Source of the DNA: JASFRI01 sp050115015
GTDB taxonomy: Bacteria > Acidobacteriota > Polarisedimenticolia > CBDVAL01
Assembly: GCA_050115015.1 (NCBI GenBank)
Contig: JASFRI010000069.1
Location: 1 to 13,410, forward strand
DNA length: 13,410 bases
Reading direction: 5' to 3'
Shown piece after piece: positions 6,083 to 13,410 of this stretch (position 1 is the stretch's first letter; every line of letters starts with the position of its first letter). A program made the translations under genes and the position numbers. The notes below the pieces were generated by a model that was not told the origin of the DNA, did no database searches, and saw nothing but the letters and a program-made list of their open reading frames with translations.

Positions 6083-7432
6083 ATGGCCGAACAGCTTCTG
6101 GAAGCCGCGATCCCACAGAACCTGGAGGCCGAGCGCTCCGTGCTCGGCGCCATCCTGCTGGAGAACCGGGCCATCAACCAGGCCCAGGAGATCCTCCAGG
6201 GGGACGATTTCTTCCGAGAGGCCCACCGTCGCATCTTCCGCGCGATGGTCGATCTGTCGGAGCGTGCCGCGGTCATCGACCTCGTCACGATCAAGGACGA
6301 GCTCGCCCGGCAGGGCTCCCTGGAGGCTGCCGGCGGGGCCTCCTACATCTCGGCCCTGGTGGACGGGGTGCCCCGCTCCCAGAACATCGAGCACTACGCG
6401 AAGATCGTCAAGGAGAAGGCGATCCTCCGCGCGCTCATCGAGTCGTCGCGGAAGATCGCGACCTCCGCGGTCCGCGGCGAGGACTCCACGGACTCCATCC
6501 TGGACGACGCGCAGCGGATGATCTTCGCGATCTCGCAGGACCGGATCCGCGCCGGCTTCGTGCCGCTGCGGGACCTGGCGGATCCCGCGCTGCGGCAGAT
6601 CGAGAAGCTGACCGAGGCGCAGCGCCTGGTCACGGGCCTGCCCACTGGCTACGAGCGCTTCGACGAGCTGACGTCGGGCTTCCAGGATACCGACCTGATC
6701 ATCATCGCCGCCCGCCCCTCCATGGGCAAGACGGCCTTCTGCCTCAACGTCGCCCTGGAGGTGGCCATCCGCGAGCACAAGCACGTGGGGATCTTCTCGC
6801 TAGAGATGTCCCGGGAGCAGCTCTTCCTGCGCATGCTCTGCGCGCAGGCCCGCATCGACGCCCACCGCCTGCGGACCGGCCGCCTGGGCAAGGACGAGTG
6901 GACCCGGCTCTCCAAGGGGTTCTCGGACCTCACGGAGGCGCCGATCTACATCGATGACACGCCAGGGATCGGGATCATGGAGATGCGCGCCAAGGCCCGC
7001 CGGCTGAAGGTGGAGCACGGCCTGGACATGGTGATCGTCGACTATCTCCAGCTCATGCGCGGCCGCGACCGGTCCGAGAACCGCACCCAGGAGATCTCCG
7101 AGATCTCCCGGTCCCTCAAGGGCCTCGCCAAGGAGCTGAACGTCCCCCTCATCGCGATCTCCCAGCTCAGCCGCGCCCCCGAGCAGCGGGGCAGCGACCG
7201 GAGGCCCCAGCTGAGCGACCTGCGGGAGTCCGGGGCCATCGAGCAGGACGCGGACCTGGTGGTGTTCATCTACCGCGAGGAGGTCTACAAGGCGACGGAC
7301 GAGAACCGCGGCATCGCCACCATCATCATCGGGAAGCAGCGGAACGGCCCCATCGGCACGGTGAACCTGGCGTTCCTCAAGGAGTTCACCCGCTTCGAGA
7401 ATCTCGAGTTCCAGCGCGAGTCCGGGTTTTGA
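6083..7432 (+). CDS. dnaB: replicative DNA helicase DnaB
   Basis: A hexameric 5'-3' helicase at the replication fork. The 449 residues are full length. The N-terminal collar domain spans roughly 10-110 (PQNLEAERSVLGAILLEN onward), then a linker, then the RecA-like motor. Walker A is RPSMGKTA (211-218, K216), the catalytic Glu lies in FSLEMS (E241), Walker B is VIVDYLQLM (317-325, D320), and the motif IAISQLSR at 357-364 with the downstream KQRNGPIGTV (418-427) forms the sensor and arginine-finger region. No intein or insertion is present. The ATG at 6083 lacks a clear Shine-Dalgarno, only a purine GAGA nearby, but MAEQLLEAAIPQNLEAE is a normal start. It is the first gene of a dnaB-alr-radA run; the alr start overlaps its stop. 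Confidence 0.97.
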   Translation: MAEQLLEAAIPQNLEAERSVLGAILLENRAINQAQEILQGDDFFREAHRRIFRAMVDLSERAAVIDLVTIKDELARQGSLEAAGGASYISALVDGVPRSQNIEHYAKIVKEKAILRALIESSRKIATSAVRGEDSTDSILDDAQRMIFAISQDRIRAGFVPLRDLADPALRQIEKLTEAQRLVTGLPTGYERFDELTSGFQDTDLIIIAARPSMGKTAFCLNVALEVAIREHKHVGIFSLEMSREQLFLRMLCAQARIDAHRLRTGRLGKDEWTRLSKGFSDLTEAPIYIDDTPGIGIMEMRAKARRLKVEHGLDMVIVDYLQLMRGRDRSENRTQEISEISRSLKGLAKELNVPLIAISQLSRAPEQRGSDRRPQLSDLRESGAIEQDADLVVFIYREEVYKATDENRGIATIIIGKQRNGPIGTVNLAFLKEFTRFENLEFQRESGF

Positions 7433-8568
7433 CGTCTCCGCCGCCGGTACACCGGGTGGAGGTCGACCTGGATCGGCTCGAGGAGAACGCGCGCCGGGTG
7501 GTCCGCCGGGCCGGTCCCCGCCGGGTCCTGGCGGTCGTCAAGGCGGACGCCTACGGCCACGGGGCGGTGCACGCAGCCCGGGCCTTCCGCCGCGGTGGCG
7601 TCCACGGCTTCGCGGTCTTCCTTCCGGAGGAGGGGATGGAGCTCCGCGACGCGGGGATCGACGCCCCCGTCGTCGTGGTCGGCCCCATCCTCCCCGAGAG
7701 CCTGACGGAGGCGCTCGACGCGGGCCTGGTCCCCACGGTGCACTGCCGCGCCGGCCTGGCGACGCTCGCCGCGGAGTCGAGGCGCCGGCCGGGCCCCCTC
7801 CCGTTCCACCTGAAGGTCGACACCGGGATGGGGAGGCTCGGGTTCCCGGTGGACGAGCTGCACCCGGTCCTGGAGACGCTGTCCGGGATGCCGGCCCTCA
7901 GGATGACCGGGCTGCTCTCCCATCTGGCCTGCGCCGAGGACCCGCGCCATCCGCTGAACGCGATCCAGCGCGCCCGCTTCGGCGACGCCCTGCGCATGGT
8001 GACGGGTGCGGGGCACCGCCCCACCGAGATCCACCTGGCGAACAGCGCCTGGATGCTCCGGGGGGAGCCGGACCCGGGCAACACGGTCCGGCCTGGGCTG
8101 CTCCTCTACGGTCTCCCCCCCGCTCCGGCCCTGCCCGCGGCGGACGTGCGGCCGGGGCTCCGCTTCCGCACCCGGGTCGTCCAGATCAAGGAACTGCCGA
8201 CCGGAGCGACCCTGGGTTACGGGGCGACCTGGAAGGCCCCGTCACCGCGCCGGATCGCCGCCCTGCCGGTGGGCTACGCGGAGGGCATCCCCCGGGGCCT
8301 CGATCGCGGCGGCGAGGTGCTGGTGCGTGGGCGGCGTTGTCCCATCGTCGGGCGGGTCAGCATGGACCTGACCACCGTCGACGTCACGCAGGTCCGGGAC
8401 GTCGCCATCGACACCCCGGTGACCCTCCTGGGGGAGGAACGCGGCGAGCGTATCCACGCCGACGACTGGGCCCTGGTGACCGGCGCCATCCCCTGGGAGA
8501 TCCTGTGCGGTATCCCGGGGCGTCTCGCCCGTTCCTACGTGCGCCGGGGAGGCCAGGCCGCCGGATGA
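7429..8568 (+). CDS. alr: alanine racemase
   Basis: A PLP enzyme that makes D-alanine for peptidoglycan in the cytoplasm. The 379 residues are of usual length. The PLP lysine lies in VVKADAYGHG (K38). KVDTGMGRLGF (129-139) is typical of the barrel, and HLANSAWML (202-210) and VRPGLLLYG (220-228) bracket the cofactor phosphate site. The second catalytic base is the Tyr of LGYGATW (Y264), and VSMDLTTVDV (310-319) contributes to the active site. The start is a TTG at 7429 that overlaps the dnaB stop as TTGA, implying translational coupling. An internal GTG at 7456 would give a shorter N-terminus that still keeps EVDLDRLEEN. The stop overlaps the radA ATG by four bases. Confidence 0.96.
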   Translation: MTSPPPVHRVEVDLDRLEENARRVVRRAGPRRVLAVVKADAYGHGAVHAARAFRRGGVHGFAVFLPEEGMELRDAGIDAPVVVVGPILPESLTEALDAGLVPTVHCRAGLATLAAESRRRPGPLPFHLKVDTGMGRLGFPVDELHPVLETLSGMPALRMTGLLSHLACAEDPRHPLNAIQRARFGDALRMVTGAGHRPTEIHLANSAWMLRGEPDPGNTVRPGLLLYGLPPAPALPAADVRPGLRFRTRVVQIKELPTGATLGYGATWKAPSPRRIAALPVGYAEGIPRGLDRGGEVLVRGRRCPIVGRVSMDLTTVDVTQVRDVAIDTPVTLLGEERGERIHADDWALVTGAIPWEILCGIPGRLARSYVRRGGQAAG

Positions 8569-9947
8569 GGCCGGGGATCGCGTTCGCCTGCTCCGCCTGC
8601 GGGTACCGGTCCCCCAAGTGGCTCGGTCGCTGCACCGAGTGCGGCGCCTGGAACTCCCTGGAGGAGGTGCGGGCGGACCCGGGCGCGCGGCGGGGGCGAG
8701 CGCTGCCGGGCGCGGGCGGCGAGCCGATCCCCTTCGACGACATCGACACGACGGCGGCTCCCCGCACCGGCACCGGAATCGACGAGTTCGACCGGGTCCT
8801 GGGCGGCGGCGTCGTGGCGGCCTCGCTGGTCCTGGTCGGTGGGGACCCGGGCATCGGAAAGTCGACCCTGCTCCTGCAGGTGGCCTCCCGCCTGGCCGGG
8901 AAGCCGGGGCGGGTGCTCTACGTCTCCGGGGAGGAGTCCGAGGCCCAGGTACGCATGCGCGCCGAACGCCTGCGGGTGCGGTCCCACGGCCTCCTCTTCC
9001 TGCCGGAGACCTCGCTGGAGCGCATCTTGGACGCCGTGGACGCATCCTCTCCTGGTGCCGTCGTGGTCGATTCGATCCAGACGGTGCACTCCGCGGGGCT
9101 CCCCTCCGCGGCGGGGAGCGTCGCGCAGGTGCGGGAGGCGGCGGCGAGGCTCCTGTTCCTCGCCAAGGGGAAGGGCATCCCGGTCTTCGTCATCGGGCAC
9201 GTGACGAAGGACGGCACCATCGCCGGTCCCCGCACGCTGGAGCACATCGTCGACACCGTCCTGTACTTCGAGGGGGAGCGCCACCATTCCCACCGCATCC
9301 TGCGGGCGGTGAAGAACCGATTCGGACCGACCTCCGAGATCGGCGTGTTCGAGATGGGCGCCGAGGGGCTGCGGCCGGTGAAGGACCCGTCCCGGCTGTT
9401 TCTCGGAGAGCACGACCGGCGCGAGCCGGGCTCCGTGGTTCTCCCGACCATCGAGGGCACCCGGCCGCTGCTCGTGGAGGTGCAGGCCCTGGTGGCCGAG
9501 CCCGGCCCCGGCCAGGGGCGACGGGTCGCCTTCGGGATCGACCCGGGGAGGCTCGCGATCCTGGTGGCGATCCTCGAGCGGGAGCTCGGCGGCTCGCTCG
9601 CGGGCCGGGACATCTACGTCAACGTCGCTGGCGGCTTCCAGGTCCAGGATCCCGCCGCCGACCTCGCCACGGCGGCGGCGCTGGCCTCCTCGATCCGGGG
9701 CCAGGCGCTCCCGGAGGGGACCACGGTCTTCGGCGAGCTGGGGCTCACGGGAGAGGTCCGGGCCGCGGGAAGGGCGATCGAGCGGCTCCACGAGGCGGCC
9801 CGGCTGGGCTTCCGGCGGGCGGTGTTCCCCCGGGGCAACCGCGCCGGCGCGCCGGAGCGACCGGTGCCGGTGACCGTCTCCCGCCTCGGGGAGGCCCTCG
9901 CGGACCTGCTGGGCACCCGCCGGGACGAGGCGGGCAATTCGCTATAA
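8565..9947 (+). CDS. radA: DNA repair protein RadA (Sms)
   Basis: A RecA-like helicase that promotes branch migration in recombination and repair. The 460 residues show all expected parts. A C4 zinc finger at the N-terminus (C9, C12, C23, C26) opens FACSACGYRSPKWLGRCTEC. Walker A is GDPGIGKST (93-101), followed by YVSGEESEAQVRMRAERL. Walker B is AVVVDSIQTV (165-174). The RadA-specific KNRFG motif is at 250-254. The C-terminal part from about 340 is a Lon-protease-like domain without proteolytic activity in this family (YVNVAGGFQVQDPAADLA). The ATG at 8565 overlaps the alr stop as ATGA; the longer open frame upstream lies inside alr and is rejected. Confidence 0.97.
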   Translation: MRPGIAFACSACGYRSPKWLGRCTECGAWNSLEEVRADPGARRGRALPGAGGEPIPFDDIDTTAAPRTGTGIDEFDRVLGGGVVAASLVLVGGDPGIGKSTLLLQVASRLAGKPGRVLYVSGEESEAQVRMRAERLRVRSHGLLFLPETSLERILDAVDASSPGAVVVDSIQTVHSAGLPSAAGSVAQVREAAARLLFLAKGKGIPVFVIGHVTKDGTIAGPRTLEHIVDTVLYFEGERHHSHRILRAVKNRFGPTSEIGVFEMGAEGLRPVKDPSRLFLGEHDRREPGSVVLPTIEGTRPLLVEVQALVAEPGPGQGRRVAFGIDPGRLAILVAILERELGGSLAGRDIYVNVAGGFQVQDPAADLATAAALASSIRGQALPEGTTVFGELGLTGEVRAAGRAIERLHEAARLGFRRAVFPRGNRAGAPERPVPVTVSRLGEALADLLGTRRDEAGNSL

Positions 9948-9948
9948 T
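9943..9948 (+). promoter_or_regulatory. possible -10 hexamer before ftcD
   Basis: A perfect TATAAT overlaps the radA stop codon, 30 bp upstream of ftcD. No -35-like sequence lies at 16-18 bp, and part of the match is forced by the TAA stop, so support is weak. Confidence 0.25.
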
Positions 9949-9961
9949 CCCCGGGTACTCC

Positions 9962-9968
9962 AAGGAGG
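9962..9968 (+). promoter_or_regulatory. ribosome binding site of ftcD inside a palindrome
   Basis: AAGGAGG is a near-perfect anti-16S match 10 nt before the ATG, a slightly long spacing. GGAGG forms the left half of a perfect 10-bp palindrome, GGAGGCCTCC (9964-9973), so the site could be self-complementary or an operator half. Confidence 0.7.
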
Positions 9969-9978
9969 CCTCCCCACC

Positions 9979-11646
9979 ATGAAGATCGTCGAGTGCGTAC
10001 CGAACTTCAGCGAGGGCCGGGATCGCGGCGTGATCGACGCGATCGCCGCCGCCATCTCCGGAACCGAGGAGGTGACGCTGCTGGACGTCGATCCCGGCGC
10101 GGCCACGAACCGCACCGTGATGACCTTCATCGGCACCCCGGACGCAGCGGTGGAGGCGGCGTTCCGGGCCATCGCCTGCGCCGCCGACCGCATCGACATG
10201 CGGCACCACGCCGGGGCGCACGCCCGGCTCGGGGCGACGGACGTCTGCCCCTTCGTCCCGGTCAGCGGCCTGGAGATGGACGAATGCGTCGAGCTGGCGC
10301 GACGGCTGGGGCGGCGCGTCGGGGAGGAGCTCGGCATCCCCGTGTACCTCTACGAGGCGGCGGCTTCCCGCCCGGAGCGCCGCAACCTGGCCGACGTGCG
10401 TCGCGGCGAGTACGAGGGGCTCGCCGCCAGGCTCGCGGACCCGGACTGGGCCCCGGACTTCGGCCCTGCCGAGCTGAACGCCCGGTCGGGGGCCACCGTG
10501 ATCGGCGCGCGCCAGTTCCTGATCGCCTACAACATCAACCTGAACACCCGGGATCGCAAGCTCGCCTCGGACATCGCCATGGAGATCCGGGAGCAGGGTC
10601 GCATCCGGCGGGATGCGCGTGGGAAGTTCGTGCGCGACGAGAACGGCGATCCGGTCCGCAATCCGGGCATGTTCCGCGAGGTGAAGGCGGTCGGCTGGTT
10701 CATCGAGGAGTTCCAGCGGGCCCAGATCTCCATCAACCTCACGGACTACCATGTCTCCCCGCCGCACGCCGTGTTCGACGCGGTCTGCCGCCTCGCCGAG
10801 GACCGAGGACTGCGCGTGACCGGCAGCGAGCTGGTGGGGCTGATCCCGCGGGAGGCCGTGCTGCTGGCGGGGCGCCACTATCTCGAGCGGCAGGGCGGCA
10901 CCTCCGGGGTGCCCGAGTCCCGGCTCGTGGAGGCCGCCATCCTCAGCCTCGGCCTGAACGACGTCAAGGCGTTCGATCCCCGGGAGCGCATCATCGAGTA
11001 CCGCGTCGCCAGGCAGGCCCCCCTGGCCTCCATGTCCCTCCTGGAGTTCGCCGACGAGACGTCCTGCGACTCCCCCGCCCCCGGTGGCGGCAGCGTCGCC
11101 GCGCTGTGCGGCGGCCTGGCAGCCGCCCTGACGTCGATGGTCGCGGCCCTCACCCATGCCAAGAAGGGGATGGAGGAGCGGCGCGAGACCATGAACGCGC
11201 TGGCGCGGGAGGCCCAGGAGCACAAGGAGGCCTTCCTCCGGGCCATCGACGACGACACGCAGGCCTTCCAGGCGGTCATCGAGGCGATGCGGATGCCGAA
11301 GCGCACGGAGAAGGAGACCGCGGCCCGGAACCGCGCGCTGGAGGCCGCCAACCGCGGGGCCATCGAGATCCCGCTGGGGGTCCTCCGGCGGGCCGCGGCG
11401 ATCCTGCCGCTGATCCGGACCGTCGCGGAACAGGGAAATCCCGCCTCGGCGAGCGACGCGGGAGTGGCGGCCCTGTGCGTCGTCGCCGCCGGCGACGGGG
11501 CCTACATGAACGTCCGGATCAACCTGCCCGGGATCCGCGAGGAAGGCTACCGGTCCGAGGTCCGCGAGGCGGCGGACCGGCTGGTGGAGGAGGTCCGCCG
11601 GGAGGGAGAGGGAATCCGGGACGGGGTCCTGGGACGGCTGGACTGA
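9979..11646 (+). CDS. ftcD: bifunctional glutamate formimidoyltransferase / formimidoyl-THF cyclodeaminase (FTCD)
   Basis: Moves the formimino group from formiminoglutamate (histidine breakdown) to tetrahydrofolate, then deaminates it to methenyl-THF. Residues 1 to about 340 are the transferase: VECVPNFSEGRD, the catalytic His region RHHAGAHARLGATDVCPFVP (H81 matches the known catalytic His position) and NINLNT followed by AMEIREQGR. Residues about 350-555 are the cyclodeaminase: SLLEFADETSCDSPAPGGGS, a helical bundle with the Asp cluster AIDDDTQAF near 422-430, and RTVAEQGNPASASDAGVAAL. The fused length (555) is close to the animal enzyme (541). An insert at about 208-230 (RRDARGKFVRDENGDPVRNPG) is, as I recall, common in bacterial forms. 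No other hut gene is in the window. It is convergent with the STAS gene, with 7 bp between stops and no visible terminator. Confidence 0.95.
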   Translation: MKIVECVPNFSEGRDRGVIDAIAAAISGTEEVTLLDVDPGAATNRTVMTFIGTPDAAVEAAFRAIACAADRIDMRHHAGAHARLGATDVCPFVPVSGLEMDECVELARRLGRRVGEELGIPVYLYEAAASRPERRNLADVRRGEYEGLAARLADPDWAPDFGPAELNARSGATVIGARQFLIAYNINLNTRDRKLASDIAMEIREQGRIRRDARGKFVRDENGDPVRNPGMFREVKAVGWFIEEFQRAQISINLTDYHVSPPHAVFDAVCRLAEDRGLRVTGSELVGLIPREAVLLAGRHYLERQGGTSGVPESRLVEAAILSLGLNDVKAFDPRERIIEYRVARQAPLASMSLLEFADETSCDSPAPGGGSVAALCGGLAAALTSMVAALTHAKKGMEERRETMNALAREAQEHKEAFLRAIDDDTQAFQAVIEAMRMPKRTEKETAARNRALEAANRGAIEIPLGVLRRAAAILPLIRTVAEQGNPASASDAGVAALCVVAAGDGAYMNVRINLPGIREEGYRSEVREAADRLVEEVRREGEGIRDGVLGRLD

Positions 11647-11653
11647 ACGGGGC

Positions 11654-11998
11654 TCAGGAGAAGAACGACTTCAGCGCGTCCCCCTCCTCCGAGAACACCT
11701 CGAAGAGGTGGTCCAGCGCGGTCATCTCCATCAGGAGCTTGATCTTGCTGCTGGGCCGCAGCAGCTTCAGGCCGCCGCCCTGCCGCGAGACGAGCGTGTA
11801 GGCGCCGATGAGATCCCCGATCCCCAGGGAGTCCATGGCCTCGACGCCGGCCAGGTCCACCACGAGGCTCCTGCGCCCCCGCGCCAGCTGTTCCCGGGCG
11901 ATGTCGTGGAGCGGCCGGCTACCGTCACCGAGGGCCAGCTGACCGAACACCTCCAGCACGGTCACGTCCCCCTCGTCCCGCACCTTGATCTTGACCAT
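11654..11998 (-). CDS. single-domain STAS protein (anti-sigma factor antagonist type)
   Basis: Small STAS proteins of the SpoIIAA/RsbV type bind a partner kinase or anti-sigma factor and are switched by serine phosphorylation. The 114 residues start VKIKVRDEGDVTVLEVFGQLALGDG, continue with RRSLVVDLAGVEAMDSLGIGDLIGAY and end with a helix. The expected phosphoacceptor is the Ser of MDSLGIGDL (S57), which is kept. The ATG at 11998 has GGAGG six bases ahead. It sits 23 bp after the alpha/beta hydrolase on the same strand, probably cotranscribed with mutY and the hydrolase. No kinase, phosphatase or sigma factor gene is in view, so the partner is unknown; a role other than sigma control cannot be ruled out. 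Confidence 0.88.
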   Translation of the reverse strand: MVKIKVRDEGDVTVLEVFGQLALGDGSRPLHDIAREQLARGRRSLVVDLAGVEAMDSLGIGDLIGAYTLVSRQGGGLKLLRPSSKIKLLMEMTALDHLFEVFSEEGDALKSFFS

Positions 11999-12021
11999 CC
12001 GTCTCCTCCGGTCGTTCTGGT

Positions 12022-12684
12022 TTACGCCCGGGGCGGCACCCCGGTTTCAGGACGGGCCAGGTGCTCCCGGACCGCGTCACGGAGCTGGGCCAGATGCCCC
12101 TCCAGCAGGTGCTCGCCGCCGGGGAGGATCACCGCGCATCCCCCGACCCGCTCCGCGAGCGCCCGGACGGACGCGGCCGATCCGAAGCGGTCACGGTCTC
12201 CCTGCACGAACAGCATATCCTTGGAAACGCCGTCGAGGAACCCGAACTCGTAAACATCGAGTGGCATTCCGACGCCGATCAGCCGGCCGACGCGGGCATT
12301 CTCCGTGCCGACCCGCAGTCCGACCCAGGCCCCGAACGAGTGCCCCGCCACGAGCCGGTCGCCTCCGGGCAGCCTCTCCTCGAGATGAGCCAGCGCCGAC
12401 CGCACGTCCTCCCGCTCCCCCGGTCCGCCGGTGTAGCGGCCGGCGCTCAGCCCGACGCCGCGGAAGTTCAACCGCAGGCTGGCGTAGCCGGCCTCGTGCA
12501 GCGCGGCGGCCAGGTGGAAGACCGGCCGGGTGTGCATCGAGCCCCCGTAGAGGGGATGCGGGTGGCAGACCACCGCCCCGCCCCGGAGCGCCCCGTGCCG
12601 CGGTCCCGGGCGGAACAGCACCTCCAGGGGGCCTGCCGGACCCGGGATCTTGTAGCGGACGAGCGGTGCCCGCTCCGCGCTCAT
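12022..12684 (-). CDS. alpha/beta hydrolase (COG2945-like)
   Basis: A 220-residue single-domain alpha/beta hydrolase. The pattern VVCHPHPLYGGSM (38-50), then RPVFHLAAALHEAGYASLRLNFRGVGLSAG (53-82), is characteristic of a small uncharacterised hydrolase group. The nucleophile elbow is AGHSFGAWVG (S116), the acid lies in VQGDRDRFG (D163 or D165) and the His in GGEHLLEGH (H192), so the triad appears complete. No signal peptide or membrane segment is visible; it should be cytoplasmic. The substrate is unknown; an esterase or acyl-peptidase activity is a guess. The ATG at 12684 overlaps the mutY stop as ATGA and has GAGGAGG a few bases upstream; the longer open frame into mutY is rejected. Confidence 0.88.
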   Translation of the reverse strand: MSAERAPLVRYKIPGPAGPLEVLFRPGPRHGALRGGAVVCHPHPLYGGSMHTRPVFHLAAALHEAGYASLRLNFRGVGLSAGRYTGGPGEREDVRSALAHLEERLPGGDRLVAGHSFGAWVGLRVGTENARVGRLIGVGMPLDVYEFGFLDGVSKDMLFVQGDRDRFGSAASVRALAERVGGCAVILPGGEHLLEGHLAQLRDAVREHLARPETGVPPRA

Positions 12685-13410
12685 CGCCCCTCCTCGAGCA
12701 GGAGCAGCACCTTGCGCCCCGCCCCGGAGAGGGGCAGCCCTCCCCGGAGCGCCTCCGCGGCGCGCACCCAGCGCCACGCCCCCCGCGGCGCGGTGCGACC
12801 CGGCGGCCGCAGCAGGCGTCCCCGGAACACCTCGAGCCGGATCCGCCGGTCCAGGACGGAATGACGCACCTCCCCCAGCCGCGCACCGACCGCGAGACGC
12901 AGTCCGTAGGTCCCGCGGATCCCTTCGGACAGCGACTCGCCGCCACCGCTGCCGGGCGGCTCCCAGAGCCCTTCCATCAGGCCCCCGGGAGGGCGCCGGA
13001 CCAGCAACCACCGTCCCGCTCGCCGCACCGCGGCCGCGGCGGCCCGCTCCAGGCGCGCCGGGGCACGGGACCGCCGTGCCGGCAGGCTCTCCTGCCGTCC
13101 CTCGATCCGGGCCCGGCAGTCGCCGTGCCAGGGGCAGCCGGGGCAGTCCGGGGAGCGCGGCGTGCAGACCAGCGCCCCCAGCTCCATCAGCGCCTGGTTG
13201 AAGTCCCCCGGCGCGTCCGGATCCAGCAGCGCGCCGGCGTGCTCCCAGAGCCGGGCGGACACCTCCGGAGAGCGGGGATCGCCCTCCACTGCCAGCAGGC
13301 GGCAGAGCACCCGGGCCACGTTGCCGTCCACGACCGGATCGGGCTCGTCGAAGGCGATGCTGCGGACGGCGCCTGCGGTGTAGCGCCCCACCCCCGGAAG
13401 CTCTCGCACG
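12681..13410 (-). CDS. mutY: A/G-specific adenine glycosylase MutY, 5' end cut by window edge
   Basis: Removes adenine mispaired with 8-oxoguanine. The 243 visible residues begin within the helix-hairpin-helix (LPGVGRYTAGAVRSIAF) and contain the catalytic Asp in PVVDGNVARVLCR. An iron-sulfur cluster with C-x6-C-x2-C-x5-C spacing follows (C82, C89, C92, C98 counted from the first visible GTG at 13409), then a C-terminal Nudix-like domain (LVRRPPGGLMEGLWEPPG) that recognises 8-oxoG. The family is about 350 residues, so about 110 N-terminal residues, including the catalytic Glu, lie beyond the edge; the GTG at 13409 is not the real start. It is followed by the alpha/beta hydrolase through an ATGA overlap. 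Confidence 0.95.
   Translation of the reverse strand, partial: VRELPGVGRYTAGAVRSIAFDEPDPVVDGNVARVLCRLLAVEGDPRSPEVSARLWEHAGALLDPDAPGDFNQALMELGALVCTPRSPDCPGCPWHGDCRARIEGRQESLPARRSRAPARLERAAAAAVRRAGRWLLVRRPPGGLMEGLWEPPGSGGGESLSEGIRGTYGLRLAVGARLGEVRHSVLDRRIRLEVFRGRLLRPPGRTAPRGAWRWVRAAEALRGGLPLSGAGRKVLLLLEEGR

Noticed and set aside
5731..6957. Long plus-strand frame across rnpB and dnaB, with other frames over rnpB on both strands
   Set aside because: The conserved RNase P RNA blocks and the DnaB reading frame explain this DNA; the alternative translation has no family features.
9745..11223. 492-codon minus-strand frame opposite radA and ftcD
   Set aside because: His/Pro/Gly-rich shadow of codon bias in FTCD; crosses a gene boundary and has no recognisable domain.
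12061..12864. Plus-strand frame opposite the alpha/beta hydrolase and mutY
   Set aside because: Antisense to two genes with complete motifs; no domain signature.

Overview
The window is compact, very GC-rich bacterial chromosome (about 70% G+C by eye). It holds eleven protein-coding genes, two of them cut by the window edges, plus the RNase P RNA gene and one unexplained structured non-coding element. No phage, CRISPR, tRNA, rRNA or transposase gene was seen. The taxon can only be inferred. A secreted GWxTD-domain protein, the dnaB-alr-radA run, a fused formiminotransferase-cyclodeaminase and a type A RNase P RNA would suit Acidobacteriota or a related deep Gram-negative lineage, with low confidence.

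Layout. From 1 to 1688 (minus strand) truA leads into galE with a one-base stop/start overlap; galE runs off the left edge. A short divergent intergenic region separates truA from a plus-strand gene for an exported GWxTD-domain protein (1838-3193). The gap between that gene and the convergent ldcA gene holds a 236-nt element (3221-3456). It is closed by a 28-position terminal helix and filled with local hairpins, and its right end supplies the ldcA stop codon. Then come two minus-strand genes, an M20 amidohydrolase (4358-5560) and an S66 LD-carboxypeptidase (3453-4355), with rnpB (about 5604-5986) just upstream on the same strand.

rnpB and dnaB are divergent, and each has a recognisable sigma-70-type promoter; the two -35 boxes are 6 bp apart. 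On the plus strand dnaB, alr and radA (6083-9947) form a tightly coupled set joined by four-base overlaps (TTGA, then ATGA). They are followed by a separate gene with its own Shine-Dalgarno for bifunctional FTCD (9979-11646). Convergent to it on the minus strand is mutY (5' end off the right edge), an alpha/beta hydrolase (ATGA overlap) and a single-domain STAS protein.

How the genes relate. Most are housekeeping: DNA replication and repair (dnaB, radA, mutY), RNA maturation and modification (rnpB, truA), peptidoglycan metabolism (alr, ldcA), sugar-nucleotide supply (galE) and histidine/folate one-carbon metabolism (ftcD). The most unusual feature is the element at 3221-3456. It could be an uncharacterised structured RNA or a small non-autonomous mobile element. 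The imperfect pairs are mostly G-U on the plus strand, which favours a plus-strand RNA.
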